A stretch of 64,000 bases of DNA from Lysobacter concretionis Ko07 = DSM 16239 (GTDB lineage Bacteria; Pseudomonadota; Gammaproteobacteria; Xanthomonadales; Xanthomonadaceae), in contig NZ_AVPS01000006.1 in the NCBI RefSeq assembly GCF_000768345.1, forward strand, positions 186,001 through 250,000, read 5' to 3'. A model generated the notes under the pieces. That model was not told the origin of the DNA, did no database searches, and saw nothing but the letters and a program-made list of their open reading frames with translations. Positions 7,397 to 16,016 of this stretch are shown here, piece after piece (position 1 is the stretch's first letter; every line of letters starts with the position of its first letter). A program made the position numbers and the translations under genes.

Positions 7397-8711
7397 GCGG
7401 TGCGGGAACCGCGGGAGGTGCGTGAGCAGGTGGCCCGGCCGGGGCCCGCGGCGGCAGGGGCGGTGCCGGCGGCGCATGAGCCGCAGGCGCAACAGAAACC
7501 GCAGGTGGCGAGGGAGGTGCCGGAGGCGCGGGCCGGTCAGGCTCGAACTCCACTGGTACCCGGATACGGCTGGTAACCGGCTTGCCGTTTTCGATCTTCG
7601 GCTCGAACCGCCAATTGCGCGCCGCGTCCACCGCGACCTGATCGAACACGCCGGCAGGCTCGGCCGACTCGACCTGCACCTCGGCGGGAAGCCCCTGCGC
7701 GTCCACGTCGATCACCAGGTTCACTTTCCCGCCAACACCCTGGCTGGCCGCTTCGGCCGGATAACGCGGCGGCACCAGCGATCCGACACTGGCGACTTCC
7801 TGATCCGGCGCGGGCCTGACCGGCTGTGCCGCCCAGGCGCTGTAGCCGACCAGCACGCTCAACGCCGCGACGAGGGCGCTGCCGGCGATCCAGCGCGGAA
7901 CCGTGGGAATGGGTTGCTTGAGCATCGCGATTCTCTCCGTGAGTGGATGGCTGTAGCCCCAGTGGCATCCCAGCGGCAGGGGCTGTGCGGCCAACTGGGT
8001 TTTCAACATCGCCTCGCCGTACGCGCGGCGCGATGTCGGATGACGGGCGATCACGCGCTGGTCGCAGGCCAGCTCCTGGTCGTGGCGGAAATGCCGGGCC
8101 GCGGCATGCGCCAGCGGGTTGAACCAGAACACGCAGCGCAATGCGACGACGGCTGCGTTGATGTGCAGATCGCCGCGACGGATATGGCTGGCTTCATGCG
8201 CCCGCATCAGCGCGCGCTGCTCGTCGGTGTAACGCTGCTCGAAATCGGCCGGCACCACGATCCGCGGCCGCCACAACCCCAGCGCCGCCGGCAGGCCATC
8301 GATCGTGCCGGCCTGATGCAGTCCATCGGGCCGTCGGCGCAGCGGCCCGAGCGCGCGGTGGAACCGGCGCTGCTGCAGGCTGAAACGCAGCGCCATCGCC
8401 AGCATGCCCAGCCACCACATCGGGATCAGGACCGGGGCGGCGTCGCGCATCGACAGGGTTTGGGCCGCAACCGCCTGTGGAACCGCATTGCCGAGCAGCA
8501 ACGTCATCGAGGTCGGCACCGGCGTGACCGCGGCAGACGGCAACAACACCGCCAGCAACGCGACGGGCACCAGCAGCCACGCCGCGTAGGCGGTCGCCGC
8601 GCCAAAGCGGACGCGCAACGGGCGCCGCAACAGCATCACCAGCACGATCGCCACACTGGAAGCGACCGCGCTCTCGACCAACGCGGCCAATAGCTCAGGG
8701 GCTTGCATCAT
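7356..8711 (-). CDS. BlaR1/MecR1-type M56 peptidase with C-terminal TonB-like domain
   Basis: A 451-residue membrane protein. Several membrane helices in the first 110 residues flank an M56 zinc peptidase with HEASH at 172-176 and a downstream DQELACD segment. One more helix near residues 295-315 is followed by a TonB-like C-terminal domain (PPRYPAEAASQGVGGKV ... NWRFEPKIENGKPV) and a Pro/Ala-rich tail of about 70 residues. M56 proteins of this type sense envelope stress or antibiotics and cleave the paired BlaI repressor. The start follows GGAGGAG and overlaps the end of blaI, so the pair is co-translated. The ligand is unknown; no beta-lactamase gene is adjacent. Confidence 0.9.
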   Translation of the reverse strand: MMQAPELLAALVESAVASSVAIVLVMLLRRPLRVRFGAATAYAAWLLVPVALLAVLLPSAAVTPVPTSMTLLLGNAVPQAVAAQTLSMRDAAPVLIPMWWLGMLAMALRFSLQQRRFHRALGPLRRRPDGLHQAGTIDGLPAALGLWRPRIVVPADFEQRYTDEQRALMRAHEASHIRRGDLHINAAVVALRCVFWFNPLAHAAARHFRHDQELACDQRVIARHPTSRRAYGEAMLKTQLAAQPLPLGCHWGYSHPLTERIAMLKQPIPTVPRWIAGSALVAALSVLVGYSAWAAQPVRPAPDQEVASVGSLVPPRYPAEAASQGVGGKVNLVIDVDAQGLPAEVQVESAEPAGVFDQVAVDAARNWRFEPKIENGKPVTSRIRVPVEFEPDRPAPPAPPSPPAVSVAPAAHAPPAPPLPPRAPAGPPAHAPPAVPAPLTDPPPAAPPATE

Positions 8712-9066
8712 CGATCTCCTCCAGCAGTCTGCGCAGCTCGGCGATGTCCTTGCGGCTGAGCTTGCGGTGCTGGCTGAAATGCGCGACCAGCGGCGCGACC
8801 CGGCCATCGAACAGGCGATCCAGCAGGTTTTCGCTTTCGCCGATCAGCCAGTCCTCGCGCTTGAGCACCGGCGTGTACAGATAGCGGCGGCCGTCCTTCT
8901 CGGCGGTGATCGCGCCCTTGTTGAGCAGGCGGTTGAGCAGGGTCTTGATGGTCGCCTCCTGCCATTGCCGGCTCTCGGCCAGGGCGGCGACCACGTCCTC
9001 GGCCGCCAGCGGCTGCCGCCGCCAGAGCACGTCCATCACGATCGATTCGGCTTCGCTGATCTGCAT
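8695..9066 (-). CDS. BlaI/MecI-family transcriptional repressor
   Basis: A 123-residue winged-helix repressor with the family pattern ISEAESIVMDVLW near the N-terminus, a recognition helix around WQEATIKTLLNRLLNKG, and the wing DGRRYLYTPVL. The C-terminal half is the dimer domain and bears the expected site of cleavage by the M56 protease encoded next. A perfect double inverted repeat ends three bases before its start codon, consistent with autorepression. The target regulon is unknown. Confidence 0.93.
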   Translation of the reverse strand: MQISEAESIVMDVLWRRQPLAAEDVVAALAESRQWQEATIKTLLNRLLNKGAITAEKDGRRYLYTPVLKREDWLIGESENLLDRLFDGRVAPLVAHFSQHRKLSRKDIAELRRLLEEIDDASP

Positions 9067-9068
9067 TG

Positions 9069-9119
9069 TTTACGCCTGTAATCTTTTTGACAGATTACGA
9101 ATGTAAACGGTGATGTCAA
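9069..9119 (-). promoter_or_regulatory. BlaI-type operator overlapping the blaI promoter
   Basis: A nested perfect dyad: outer arms TTTAC (9069-9073) and GTAAA (9103-9107), inner arms GTAATCT (9078-9084) and AGATTAC (9092-9098), with symmetric 4-base gaps between them. On the minus strand TTGACA (9114-9119) is followed after 16 bp by TAATCT (9092-9097), a good sigma-70 pair, so the inner arm is itself the -10 box. Repressor binding would block initiation. The expected transcript start leaves a leader of only about 20 bases before blaI. Confidence 0.8.
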
Positions 9120-9264
9120 GCCCCAGAACGATCCGGCCTTCATCGGCGCCGGAAGGCCGGTTTCCGGTAGCGGCGACGTCTCCGTGGGGACTCCAATTGG
9201 GGCGTGGCGCAAGTCGCGAGACTCGGGCCTCAAGTTACCGGCCCGCCGGCCGATATCCCGCACG

Positions 9265-10632
9265 ATGCCCCTGAATCCATCGACCGGCACCGGCGTGCCC
9301 ACTTCCCTGCCCCCGTTCGGGCCACCGCTTGCTGCGGAGGTGCCCGAGGGGCGGGTGTTGCTGATCGGGAACTCGCGCTCCTACGCCAACATGCTGGCGG
9401 CCGAGCTGCGCGAACGCCTCGGCCTGGAAGTCGTCACCGCGGACTCGCTGGCAGCGGCGCATGACGCCATGGCCACCGGCGGGACGTTCTTCCTCGCCCT
9501 GACCGGGCTGGTGCTGCCCGACGCGGAGCCGGAACAGATCATCGAGGCGCTGGCCCGCAAGGCGGTGCCGATGGTCGTGGTCACCGGCGTCTACGACGAC
9601 AGCATCCGCGCGCGCATGGTGAACTTCCCCATCATCGACTACGTGCTCAAGGAAGCACCCGGCACGATCGAGTACCTGACCTGGCTGGTGCGCCGGCTGG
9701 AGCGCAACCGCCAGATCACCGCGCTGGTGGTGGACCGCTCACCCGGCTCCCGCGCCCACATCGCCGCATTGCTGGCGCTGTACGGCTTCCGCGTACTCCA
9801 GTCGGCGGACGCGGCCGGCGCGCTGCAGGTGCTGGACACGGATGGCGCGATCCGGCTGGTCGTACTGGAGCATGCCGTGCTGGACCATGCCGCCCAGGAG
9901 CAGGACGACGCCGGCATCGACGGCATCGCATTCATCCAGCAGGTCAGGCTCTCCCACCCGCGCGCCATGCTGTCGGTGATCGGGGTGTCGTCCTCTGCCG
10001 ATGCTTCCCAGGTCGCCCGCTTCCTCAAGAACGGCGGCAACGACTTCCTCAACAAGCCGTTCTCGCGCGAGGAATTCTTCTGCCGGATATCGCAGAACAT
10101 CGACAACCTCGAATTGATCGGCACGCTGCAGGACCTGGCCACGCGCGACTACCTCACCGGCCTGCCCAATCGCCGCCATTTCTTCGAACTGGGATACAAG
10201 GCCCTGCGCGGCCGAAACGGGCCGGTGGCGATGGCGATGCTGGACGTCGACCACTTCAAGCACGTCAACGACACCTACGGTCACGATGCAGGCGACCAGG
10301 CGTTGCGTGCCGTGGCCACCGCCATTGCCGTCCATGCCCGCCCGCAGGACGTGGTCGCCCGCTTCGGCGGCGAGGAGTTCTGCCTGCTGGTGCCAGGCGT
10401 GTCGCTGGCCGGGGCGGAAGTGTTCTTCGAGCGGCTGCGCGAATCCATCGCCTCGCTGCAGATCAACGTCAAGCACCACACCCTTCGCGTGACCATCAGC
10501 ATCGGCGTCTGCCACCGCAGCGACGGCGACCTGCATGCGCTGATCACCGAAGCCGACCGGCTGCTCTACCTGGCCAAGGCCAACGGCCGCAACCAGGTCG
10601 TGTGCGAATCGCAGGACACCGCGGCGGCGTAA
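9265..10632 (+). CDS. Diguanylate cyclase with two degenerate receiver domains
   Basis: A 455-residue protein expected to make cyclic di-GMP from GTP. The first receiver-like domain (about 30-145) lacks the acidic pair and phospho-acceptor Asp. The second (about 152-285) keeps the conserved Lys in NKPF (264) but has Glu (LEHAV, 202) where the acceptor Asp is expected. The GGDEF domain (about 290-450) has an intact GGEEF motif at 368-372 and an RxxD inhibitory site (RPQD, 359-362) five residues before it, so product feedback is likely. The ATG at 9265 is preferred; an in-frame GTG at 9184 would add 27 residues. It stands alone, convergent with the transketolase gene. Confidence 0.88.
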   Translation: MPLNPSTGTGVPTSLPPFGPPLAAEVPEGRVLLIGNSRSYANMLAAELRERLGLEVVTADSLAAAHDAMATGGTFFLALTGLVLPDAEPEQIIEALARKAVPMVVVTGVYDDSIRARMVNFPIIDYVLKEAPGTIEYLTWLVRRLERNRQITALVVDRSPGSRAHIAALLALYGFRVLQSADAAGALQVLDTDGAIRLVVLEHAVLDHAAQEQDDAGIDGIAFIQQVRLSHPRAMLSVIGVSSSADASQVARFLKNGGNDFLNKPFSREEFFCRISQNIDNLELIGTLQDLATRDYLTGLPNRRHFFELGYKALRGRNGPVAMAMLDVDHFKHVNDTYGHDAGDQALRAVATAIAVHARPQDVVARFGGEEFCLLVPGVSLAGAEVFFERLRESIASLQINVKHHTLRVTISIGVCHRSDGDLHALITEADRLLYLAKANGRNQVVCESQDTAAA

Positions 10633-10646
10633 GCGATAACAGGGCC

Positions 10647-10672
10647 GCGGCAGGGCAATCCGCCCCTGCCAT
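10647..10672. terminator. Weak hairpin between convergent genes
   Basis: GGCAGGG (10649-10655) pairs with CCCTGCC (10664-10670) in the 54-bp gap between the convergent cyclase and transketolase genes. There is no T-run on either side, so it may slow rather than end transcription. Confidence 0.35.
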
Positions 10673-10686
10673 GGCCACCGGCGGAA

Positions 10687-12678
10687 TCAGCCCAAGGAGC
10701 GCGCCACCTCGACCACGCGCTCGACGGTGAAGCCGAAGTGCGGGAACAGCTTGTCCGCCGGGGCGCTGGCGCCGAAGGTGTCGATGCCGATCACCGCGCC
10801 GTCCAGGCCGACGTACTTGCCCCAGAAACCGCTGACGCCGGCTTCGATCGCGACCCGCTTGCGGCAGGACTTCGGCAATACCGATTCGCGGTATGCCGCG
10901 TCCTGGCGCTCGAACACGTCGGTCGAGGGCATCGACACCACACGCACGTTGTCGCCGAGCTGCGCGGCGGCCTTCATCGCCAGACCGACTTCCGAGCCGG
11001 TCGCGATCAGGATCACGTCCGGGTTCGCGCCGCCGTCCCTGAGCACGTAACCGCCGCGGGCGATATCGGCGACCTGGGCTTTGTTGCGCGGCTGGTGGTC
11101 GAGGTTCTGACGCGAGAACACCAGGCAGCTCGGACCGTCCGCGCGTTCGATCGCGGCCTTCCACGACACCGCCGACTCGACCGCGTCACACGGACGCCAG
11201 ACGTCGTTGTTGGGGATGTAGCGCAGGCTGGCGAGGTGCTCGACCGGCTGGTGGGTCGGGCCGTCCTCGCCCAGACCGATCGAGTCGTGGGTGTAGACGT
11301 GGATTGCACGTGCGCCCATCAGCGCGCTCATGCGCACCGCGTTGCGGGCGTAGTCGCTGAACACCAGAAAGGTCGCGTCGTACGGGATGAAGCCGCCGTG
11401 CAGGGTCAGGCCGTTGCTGATCGCGGTCATCGCGAACTCGCGCACGCCGTAATAGATGTAGTTGGCGTCGCGGTCGTCGGTGGTGACCGACTTGCTGCCG
11501 CTCCACAGGGTCAGGTTGGAGCCGGCCAGGTCGGCCGAACCGCCGATCAGCTCCGGCAGGTGCGGCGCGAACGCCTCGATCGCCATCTGCGAGGCCTTGC
11601 GCGAGGCGACGACCGGGCCGTCGGCCTGCAGCTTGGCGATGTACGCATCGGCGGCGGCGGCGAAGCCGTCCGGCAGTTCGGCGTGCGAGCGGCGGATCAG
11701 TTCGGCGGCCTCGGCCGGGAAACGCGCCGCGTATTTGTCAAACGCCTCGTTCCACTGGTCCTCGCGGAACTGGCCGACCTGGCCTACGCGCCAGCCGTCG
11801 TAGATCGCCGGCGCGATGTGGAAGGCCTCGTGCTCCCACTCAAGCGCGCCACGGGTGGCGGCGATCTCGTCGTGCCCCAGCGGCGCACCGTGGCTGGACT
11901 CGCTGCCGGCCTTGTTCGGCGAGCCGTGCCCGATCGTGGTGCGGCAGCAGATCAGGGTCGGCTTGTCGACGCACAGCAGCGCCTGGTCGATGCCGCGCTT
12001 GATTGCGTCCGCGTCGTGGCCGTCGATATCACGCACCACGTTCCAGCCGTAAGCCTCGAACCGTGCCGGGGTGTCGTCGGTGAACCAGCCATCGGTGTTG
12101 CCGTCGATCGAGATCTTGTTGTCGTCCCAGAACGCGACCAGCTTGTGCAGGCCCCAGGTGCCGGCCAGCGACGCCGCCTCGTGCGAGATGCCTTCCATCA
12201 GGCAGCCATCGCCCATGAACACCCAGGTGCGGTGGTCGACGATCGCGTGCTCGGGGCGGTTGAAGCGCTGCGCCAGCAGTTTCTCCGCCAGCGCCATGCC
12301 GACCGCGTTGGCGAACCCCTGGCCCAGCGGGCCGGTGGTGGTTTCCACGCCCGGTGTCATGAAGTTTTCGGGATGACCGGGGGTCCTGGAGTCGAGCTGG
12401 CGGAAGTTCTTCAGGTCATCGATCGACAGGTCGTAGCCTGACAGGTGCAGCAGCGCGTACTGCAGCATCGAGCCGTGGCCGTTGGACAGCACGAAGCGGT
12501 CGCGGTTGAACCAGCCCGGGTTGGCCGGGTTGTGGCTCAGGTAGTCGTTCCACAGCACCTCGGCGATGTCGGCCATGCCCATCGGCATGCCGGGGTGGCC
12601 GGAATTGGCGGCCTGGACGGCGTCGATGGCGAGGAAACGGATGGCATTGGCGAGGTCGCGGCGGCTGGGCGTGGGCAT
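10687..12678 (-). CDS. tkt: Transketolase
   Basis: A 663-residue thiamine-diphosphate enzyme of the non-oxidative pentose phosphate pathway. The N-terminal pyrophosphate-binding domain shows [33 protein letters not shown] and the cofactor motif [14 protein letters not shown] ... DDNKISIDG. The central domain shows [14 protein letters not shown] and [20 protein letters not shown], and the C-terminal domain follows. All expected His residues appear present. The chosen ATG ([14 protein letters not shown]) fits the family start; further upstream the frame is not conserved in character. It is transcribed alone toward the cyclase gene. Confidence 0.97.
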   Translation of the reverse strand: MPTPSRRDLANAIRFLAIDAVQAANSGHPGMPMGMADIAEVLWNDYLSHNPANPGWFNRDRFVLSNGHGSMLQYALLHLSGYDLSIDDLKNFRQLDSRTPGHPENFMTPGVETTTGPLGQGFANAVGMALAEKLLAQRFNRPEHAIVDHRTWVFMGDGCLMEGISHEAASLAGTWGLHKLVAFWDDNKISIDGNTDGWFTDDTPARFEAYGWNVVRDIDGHDADAIKRGIDQALLCVDKPTLICCRTTIGHGSPNKAGSESSHGAPLGHDEIAATRGALEWEHEAFHIAPAIYDGWRVGQVGQFREDQWNEAFDKYAARFPAEAAELIRRSHAELPDGFAAAADAYIAKLQADGPVVASRKASQMAIEAFAPHLPELIGGSADLAGSNLTLWSGSKSVTTDDRDANYIYYGVREFAMTAISNGLTLHGGFIPYDATFLVFSDYARNAVRMSALMGARAIHVYTHDSIGLGEDGPTHQPVEHLASLRYIPNNDVWRPCDAVESAVSWKAAIERADGPSCLVFSRQNLDHQPRNKAQVADIARGGYVLRDGGANPDVILIATGSEVGLAMKAAAQLGDNVRVVSMPSTDVFERQDAAYRESVLPKSCRKRVAIEAGVSGFWGKYVGLDGAVIGIDTFGASAPADKLFPHFGFTVERVVEVARSLG

Positions 12679-12861
12679 GGCGGATCCAGAAAGGGAAGGC
12701 TCGACCCGACCCGGATACCCGGGCCGGCGGGCGCCAATTGTCGCCGAGTCCGCGCGTGCGGCCAAATAACCCGTCCTACCTTGCCGATGCCGGCGGATTT
12801 CCCGACCGCTCCCGTGCGTGCGGCTGTCGTCTGCCGCATCCAGGGGCGTCAGCCCCCGGCG

Positions 12862-14256
12862 TCACGTCGCGGCAGCGGCCGGAGCATCCATCTTCGTGTC
12901 GCTCTCGCCCTTGGACACGATCGCGGCAATGGCGAGGTCGCCGGTGACATTGAGCGTGGTCCGGCACATGTCGAGGAAATGGTTGACGCCCAGGATCAGG
13001 CCGATGCCTTCCGGCGGCACCCCGACCATCACGCAGATCATCGCGATCACCGGCAGCGATCCCGACGGCACGCCGGCGGTGCCGATCCCGCCCAGGATGC
13101 ACACCATCATCACCAGCACCTGCTGGCCGAGGCTCAGGTCGACGCCGAAGAACTGCGCCAGGAAGATCACGGTGACGCCCTCGAACAGCGCGGTGCCGTT
13201 CTGGTTGGCGGTGGCGCCCACCGTCAGCACGAAGCGGGACACCTGCCGCGGCAGGCCGAGCTCGGTGTCGGCGACGCGCAGCGCGGTGGGCAGCGTCGCG
13301 TTGCTGGAGGCGGTCGAGAACGCCAACACCATGGCTTCCTGCACGCCGCGGAAGAACACCAGCGGCGAGCGTCCGCCGAGGTATTTCAAGGCCAGCGAGT
13401 ACACCACAAACATATGCAATGCCAGCGCCAGGAAGACCACACCGACATACGCGCCCAGCCGCACCAGCAGGTCCCAGCCGAACAGCGCGGCGAGATTGAA
13501 CATGAAGCAGAAGACCGCGTAGGGCGCCAGCCGGATCACCAGGCCGATCAGCGTCATGGAGACCTCGAACAGTCCCTGGATCGCCTTGCGCAGGGGGTCG
13601 GTCGTCGTCCCCGGCGTCAACACCATGCCGATGCCCAGCATCAGCGCGAAGAACATCACCGCCAGGATGCTGCCGTCGGCGGCGGCACCGACCACGTTGT
13701 CCGGCACGATCGACAGCAGCATGCCCACTCCGCTGTCGGAAGCGACACCGTCCTGGACGATGCCACGCGCCCGGTCGGCGTTCTCGGCCATCAGGTGTTG
13801 CGCCAGGGCCGGATCCACGCCGGCACCCGGCGCAATCCAGTTGACCAGCACCAGGCCGATCAGTACCGCGATCGACGACATCAGCACGGTCAATCCAAGC
13901 GTGCGCCAGCCGATGCGGCCCAGCGCGTTGATGTCGCCCATCTCGCTGACGCCCATCACCAGCGCGGAGAACAGCAGCGGGATCACCAGCATGAAGATCA
14001 GCCGCAGGAACAACTGGCCGAAGGGATCGGTCACGTACTGGGTGAACAGCTTCAGCCACGGCGTGCATCGCCAGGCCGCCTCCGCGTCTCCGCCGACCGC
14101 GCACAACAGGTGGTCAGCCGGCAGGCCGCGCCACTCACCCAGGCCGGACGCGTAGGCGATGAGTCCGAAAGCCAGGCCGACGATGAAGCCGATCGCCATC
14201 TTCCAGTGCAGCGGCATCTTCTGCTTCTTTCCGGGACGGGTGTTCGCGTCGGTCAT
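12862..14256 (-). CDS. Dicarboxylate/amino acid:cation symporter (DAACS family)
   Basis: A 464-residue inner-membrane secondary transporter of the GltP/DctA type, using Na+ or H+ gradients to import acidic amino acids or C4-dicarboxylates. The first helix is [18 protein letters not shown]. The hallmark substrate region is intact: [10 protein letters not shown] (serine-rich hairpin), [30 protein letters not shown] and [16 protein letters not shown]. The substrate within the family is not decidable here. A periplasmic insertion ([18 protein letters not shown]..., about 25-50) follows the first helix. It is monocistronic, with 183 bp between its stop and the transketolase start; I see no clear regulatory element there. 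Confidence 0.93.
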   Translation of the reverse strand: MTDANTRPGKKQKMPLHWKMAIGFIVGLAFGLIAYASGLGEWRGLPADHLLCAVGGDAEAAWRCTPWLKLFTQYVTDPFGQLFLRLIFMLVIPLLFSALVMGVSEMGDINALGRIGWRTLGLTVLMSSIAVLIGLVLVNWIAPGAGVDPALAQHLMAENADRARGIVQDGVASDSGVGMLLSIVPDNVVGAAADGSILAVMFFALMLGIGMVLTPGTTTDPLRKAIQGLFEVSMTLIGLVIRLAPYAVFCFMFNLAALFGWDLLVRLGAYVGVVFLALALHMFVVYSLALKYLGGRSPLVFFRGVQEAMVLAFSTASSNATLPTALRVADTELGLPRQVSRFVLTVGATANQNGTALFEGVTVIFLAQFFGVDLSLGQQVLVMMVCILGGIGTAGVPSGSLPVIAMICVMVGVPPEGIGLILGVNHFLDMCRTTLNVTGDLAIAAIVSKGESDTKMDAPAAAAT

Positions 14257-14338
14257 AGCATGGCTTCCCCAGGACAGCGGCCGAGCTTAGCAAACCGCAT
14301 TACCAGGCCCGCGGCCGTTTGGTCACGACTCCGCGCGC

Positions 14339-14794
14339 TCAGGTGTCCGGATACAGCGGCGGCAACGGCGATGGCGGCGCTGCCGATGACGGGCGCCAAC
14401 GCGGGCCGCGGGCAAACGCGTCGCGCATCAAGCGGCGCGCAACCACGCCATCCCCACCGCCCCAGCGCGCGCGCTGCATGGCCTCCACGGCATCGGCCTG
14501 GGCCGGATCGGCCAGGCGCGCGCGCACCTCGTCAAGGCCCTGCACGGGCGGCTGCGCCAGCGCACACAGGCGGTCGGCGACCTCGTCAAAGTCACCGCTG
14601 TCGAGCGCCCGTTTGAAGGCCGCGATGCCGGGCTTTGCCGCCGGCGCGTGGGTCATGGCTGCGGACGGGTTCGCGGCAACGTGTGCGGGCTGGCGATGCA
14701 GGCCCCACAGCAGGGTCAGCAACCACAGCAGGCCGAATGCGGCGGTCGCCAACACCCAGCGCCGGTCCGCGCCGGTCGGCAGGGACGATGCCGT
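14339..14794 (-). pseudogene. batD: C-terminal part of BatD, out of frame with its N-terminal part
   Basis: This frame continues BatD after the frameshift at the G8 run (14795-14802). It encodes a membrane helix ([22 protein letters not shown]) and a cytoplasmic tail of about 110 residues ([21 protein letters not shown] ... LYPDT), the usual end of BatD-family proteins. Removing one base from the run would join it to the 14592-16016 frame as a protein of about 558 residues. It has no plausible start of its own, so as written it would not be translated without frameshifting. Confidence 0.75.
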
Positions 14795-16016
14795 GGGGGG
14801 GGCCGCTGGATGACGCGGGCGGGTTGGCAGCGGCAGGCGCAGCCGATGCCGACGGCGGCCTTCCGGCCCTGCCGCCCGTGCCCGCGGCGACGGTCCACTC
14901 CAGCGGCGGCAGCCGGGCAATGCGGGCCTGATCGCCACCCACGTCCCACCAGTCCAGTTGCAGGCCCGGCATCCTCAATGGACCCGCGCGCGACGGCACC
15001 AATGCGAACTGACGGGTCAGGGTCACCTGCGGACGGCCATCGACGAAGCGCTCGTCGGCCTGGACGGGTTCGGCGAACACCTGCACGCCGTCGACAGGCG
15101 GCAACTGCAACTCCGGCATCTGGGCGGCGCTCGCACCGTCGACGACGGCCTCGACGGTCAGCGTCGCCGCCTCACCGACACGCAGTTGCTGCGGCGTGGC
15201 GCGGTAGTTCAACGTCAGTCCGTGCAACGGCAGCCAGGGCTGCGGTGCCTGCGCGGGCACGGGCTGCACCGCCACCTTCCGCGGCGGGGCCTGCGCCTGC
15301 AGCGCGCCACCACCGCCAAGGAATTCATCGAAGAATCCCGATGCGCCCCGGCCCTGGAACGTCGCACCGGGAACGACCAGATCGCCGCTGCGCTCGGGGA
15401 TCAGCAGGTAGCGGCGCTCGATCACCTGGTAACGACGGCCGTCGATCTGCCGGCTGTATTGCGCGTCGTCGCCGACCTGGCGCAGCGACGCGCCATCCGG
15501 GGCGGGCTGGTCGAGCTGACCCGACACCAGCGGCACCGCCGAATACAGCCGCACCACCCAGCCGACCGCCTGCTGCACATAGGGACTGGCGTCGTCGGGC
15601 TCGCTCTCCAGGAACACATCGTCGCCCGCCCCCGCCGGAGGTACCGTGCTGGCCGGAGCCACCACCAGCACCAGCGGGTCGGTGCGCTGGTTGCCAACGC
15701 TCAGGCCGGGGATCGTGATCACCCCATCGCGCCGGGGGCGCAGCGCCACCGCGTACAAGGTCCGGGTCCGGACACCGCTACTGCCCAGCTCGACCTGGCG
15801 CCGGCTGCTGCGGCCACTGATATCGAACCCGGCCTGCAACGGGCCGTAATCCGGCGCGGCATTGGCGTCGGTTTCGATATTGAGGGTGACCGTCTCGCCG
15901 AAGGCGATGCGGTCGCGATCCAGCCACGCCCGGGTCTGCGCGGTCGCGGCCAGACAGGAAAACGACAGCAGCAACAACACGACGATCTGCAGCGACACTC
16001 GCGACATCGACTTCAT
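14592..16016 (-). CDS. batD: BatD family protein, truncated by a frameshift in a homopolymer
   Basis: The N-terminal signal peptide ([21 protein letters not shown]) is followed by about 380 residues of BatD-type periplasmic domain with beta-sandwich repeats ([36 protein letters not shown]). At the G8 run (C8 on the coding strand, near codon 404) the frame leaves BatD and continues as about 70 low-complexity residues to a stop, losing the membrane anchor. The membrane helix and tail are present in another frame (14339-14794). BatD belongs with the VWA proteins BatA and BatB in an envelope complex of uncertain function. Its start overlaps the end of the preceding gene. A sequencing error or a phase-variable tract would both explain it. 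Confidence 0.85.
   Translation of the reverse strand: MKSMSRVSLQIVVLLLLSFSCLAATAQTRAWLDRDRIAFGETVTLNIETDANAAPDYGPLQAGFDISGRSSRRQVELGSSGVRTRTLYAVALRPRRDGVITIPGLSVGNQRTDPLVLVVAPASTVPPAGAGDDVFLESEPDDASPYVQQAVGWVVRLYSAVPLVSGQLDQPAPDGASLRQVGDDAQYSRQIDGRRYQVIERRYLLIPERSGDLVVPGATFQGRGASGFFDEFLGGGGALQAQAPPRKVAVQPVPAQAPQPWLPLHGLTLNYRATPQQLRVGEAATLTVEAVVDGASAAQMPELQLPPVDGVQVFAEPVQADERFVDGRPQVTLTRQFALVPSRAGPLRMPGLQLDWWDVGGDQARIARLPPLEWTVAAGTGGRAGRPPSASAAPAAANPPASSSGPPHGIVPADRRGPALGVGDRRIRPAVVADPAVGPASPARTRCREPVRSHDPRAGGKARHRGLQTGARQR

Noticed and set aside
12776-14104. 442-codon frame on the same strand as the DAACS symporter
   Set aside because: It overlaps the transporter in another frame, is Arg/Gly/Ala-rich and lacks any membrane or domain pattern.
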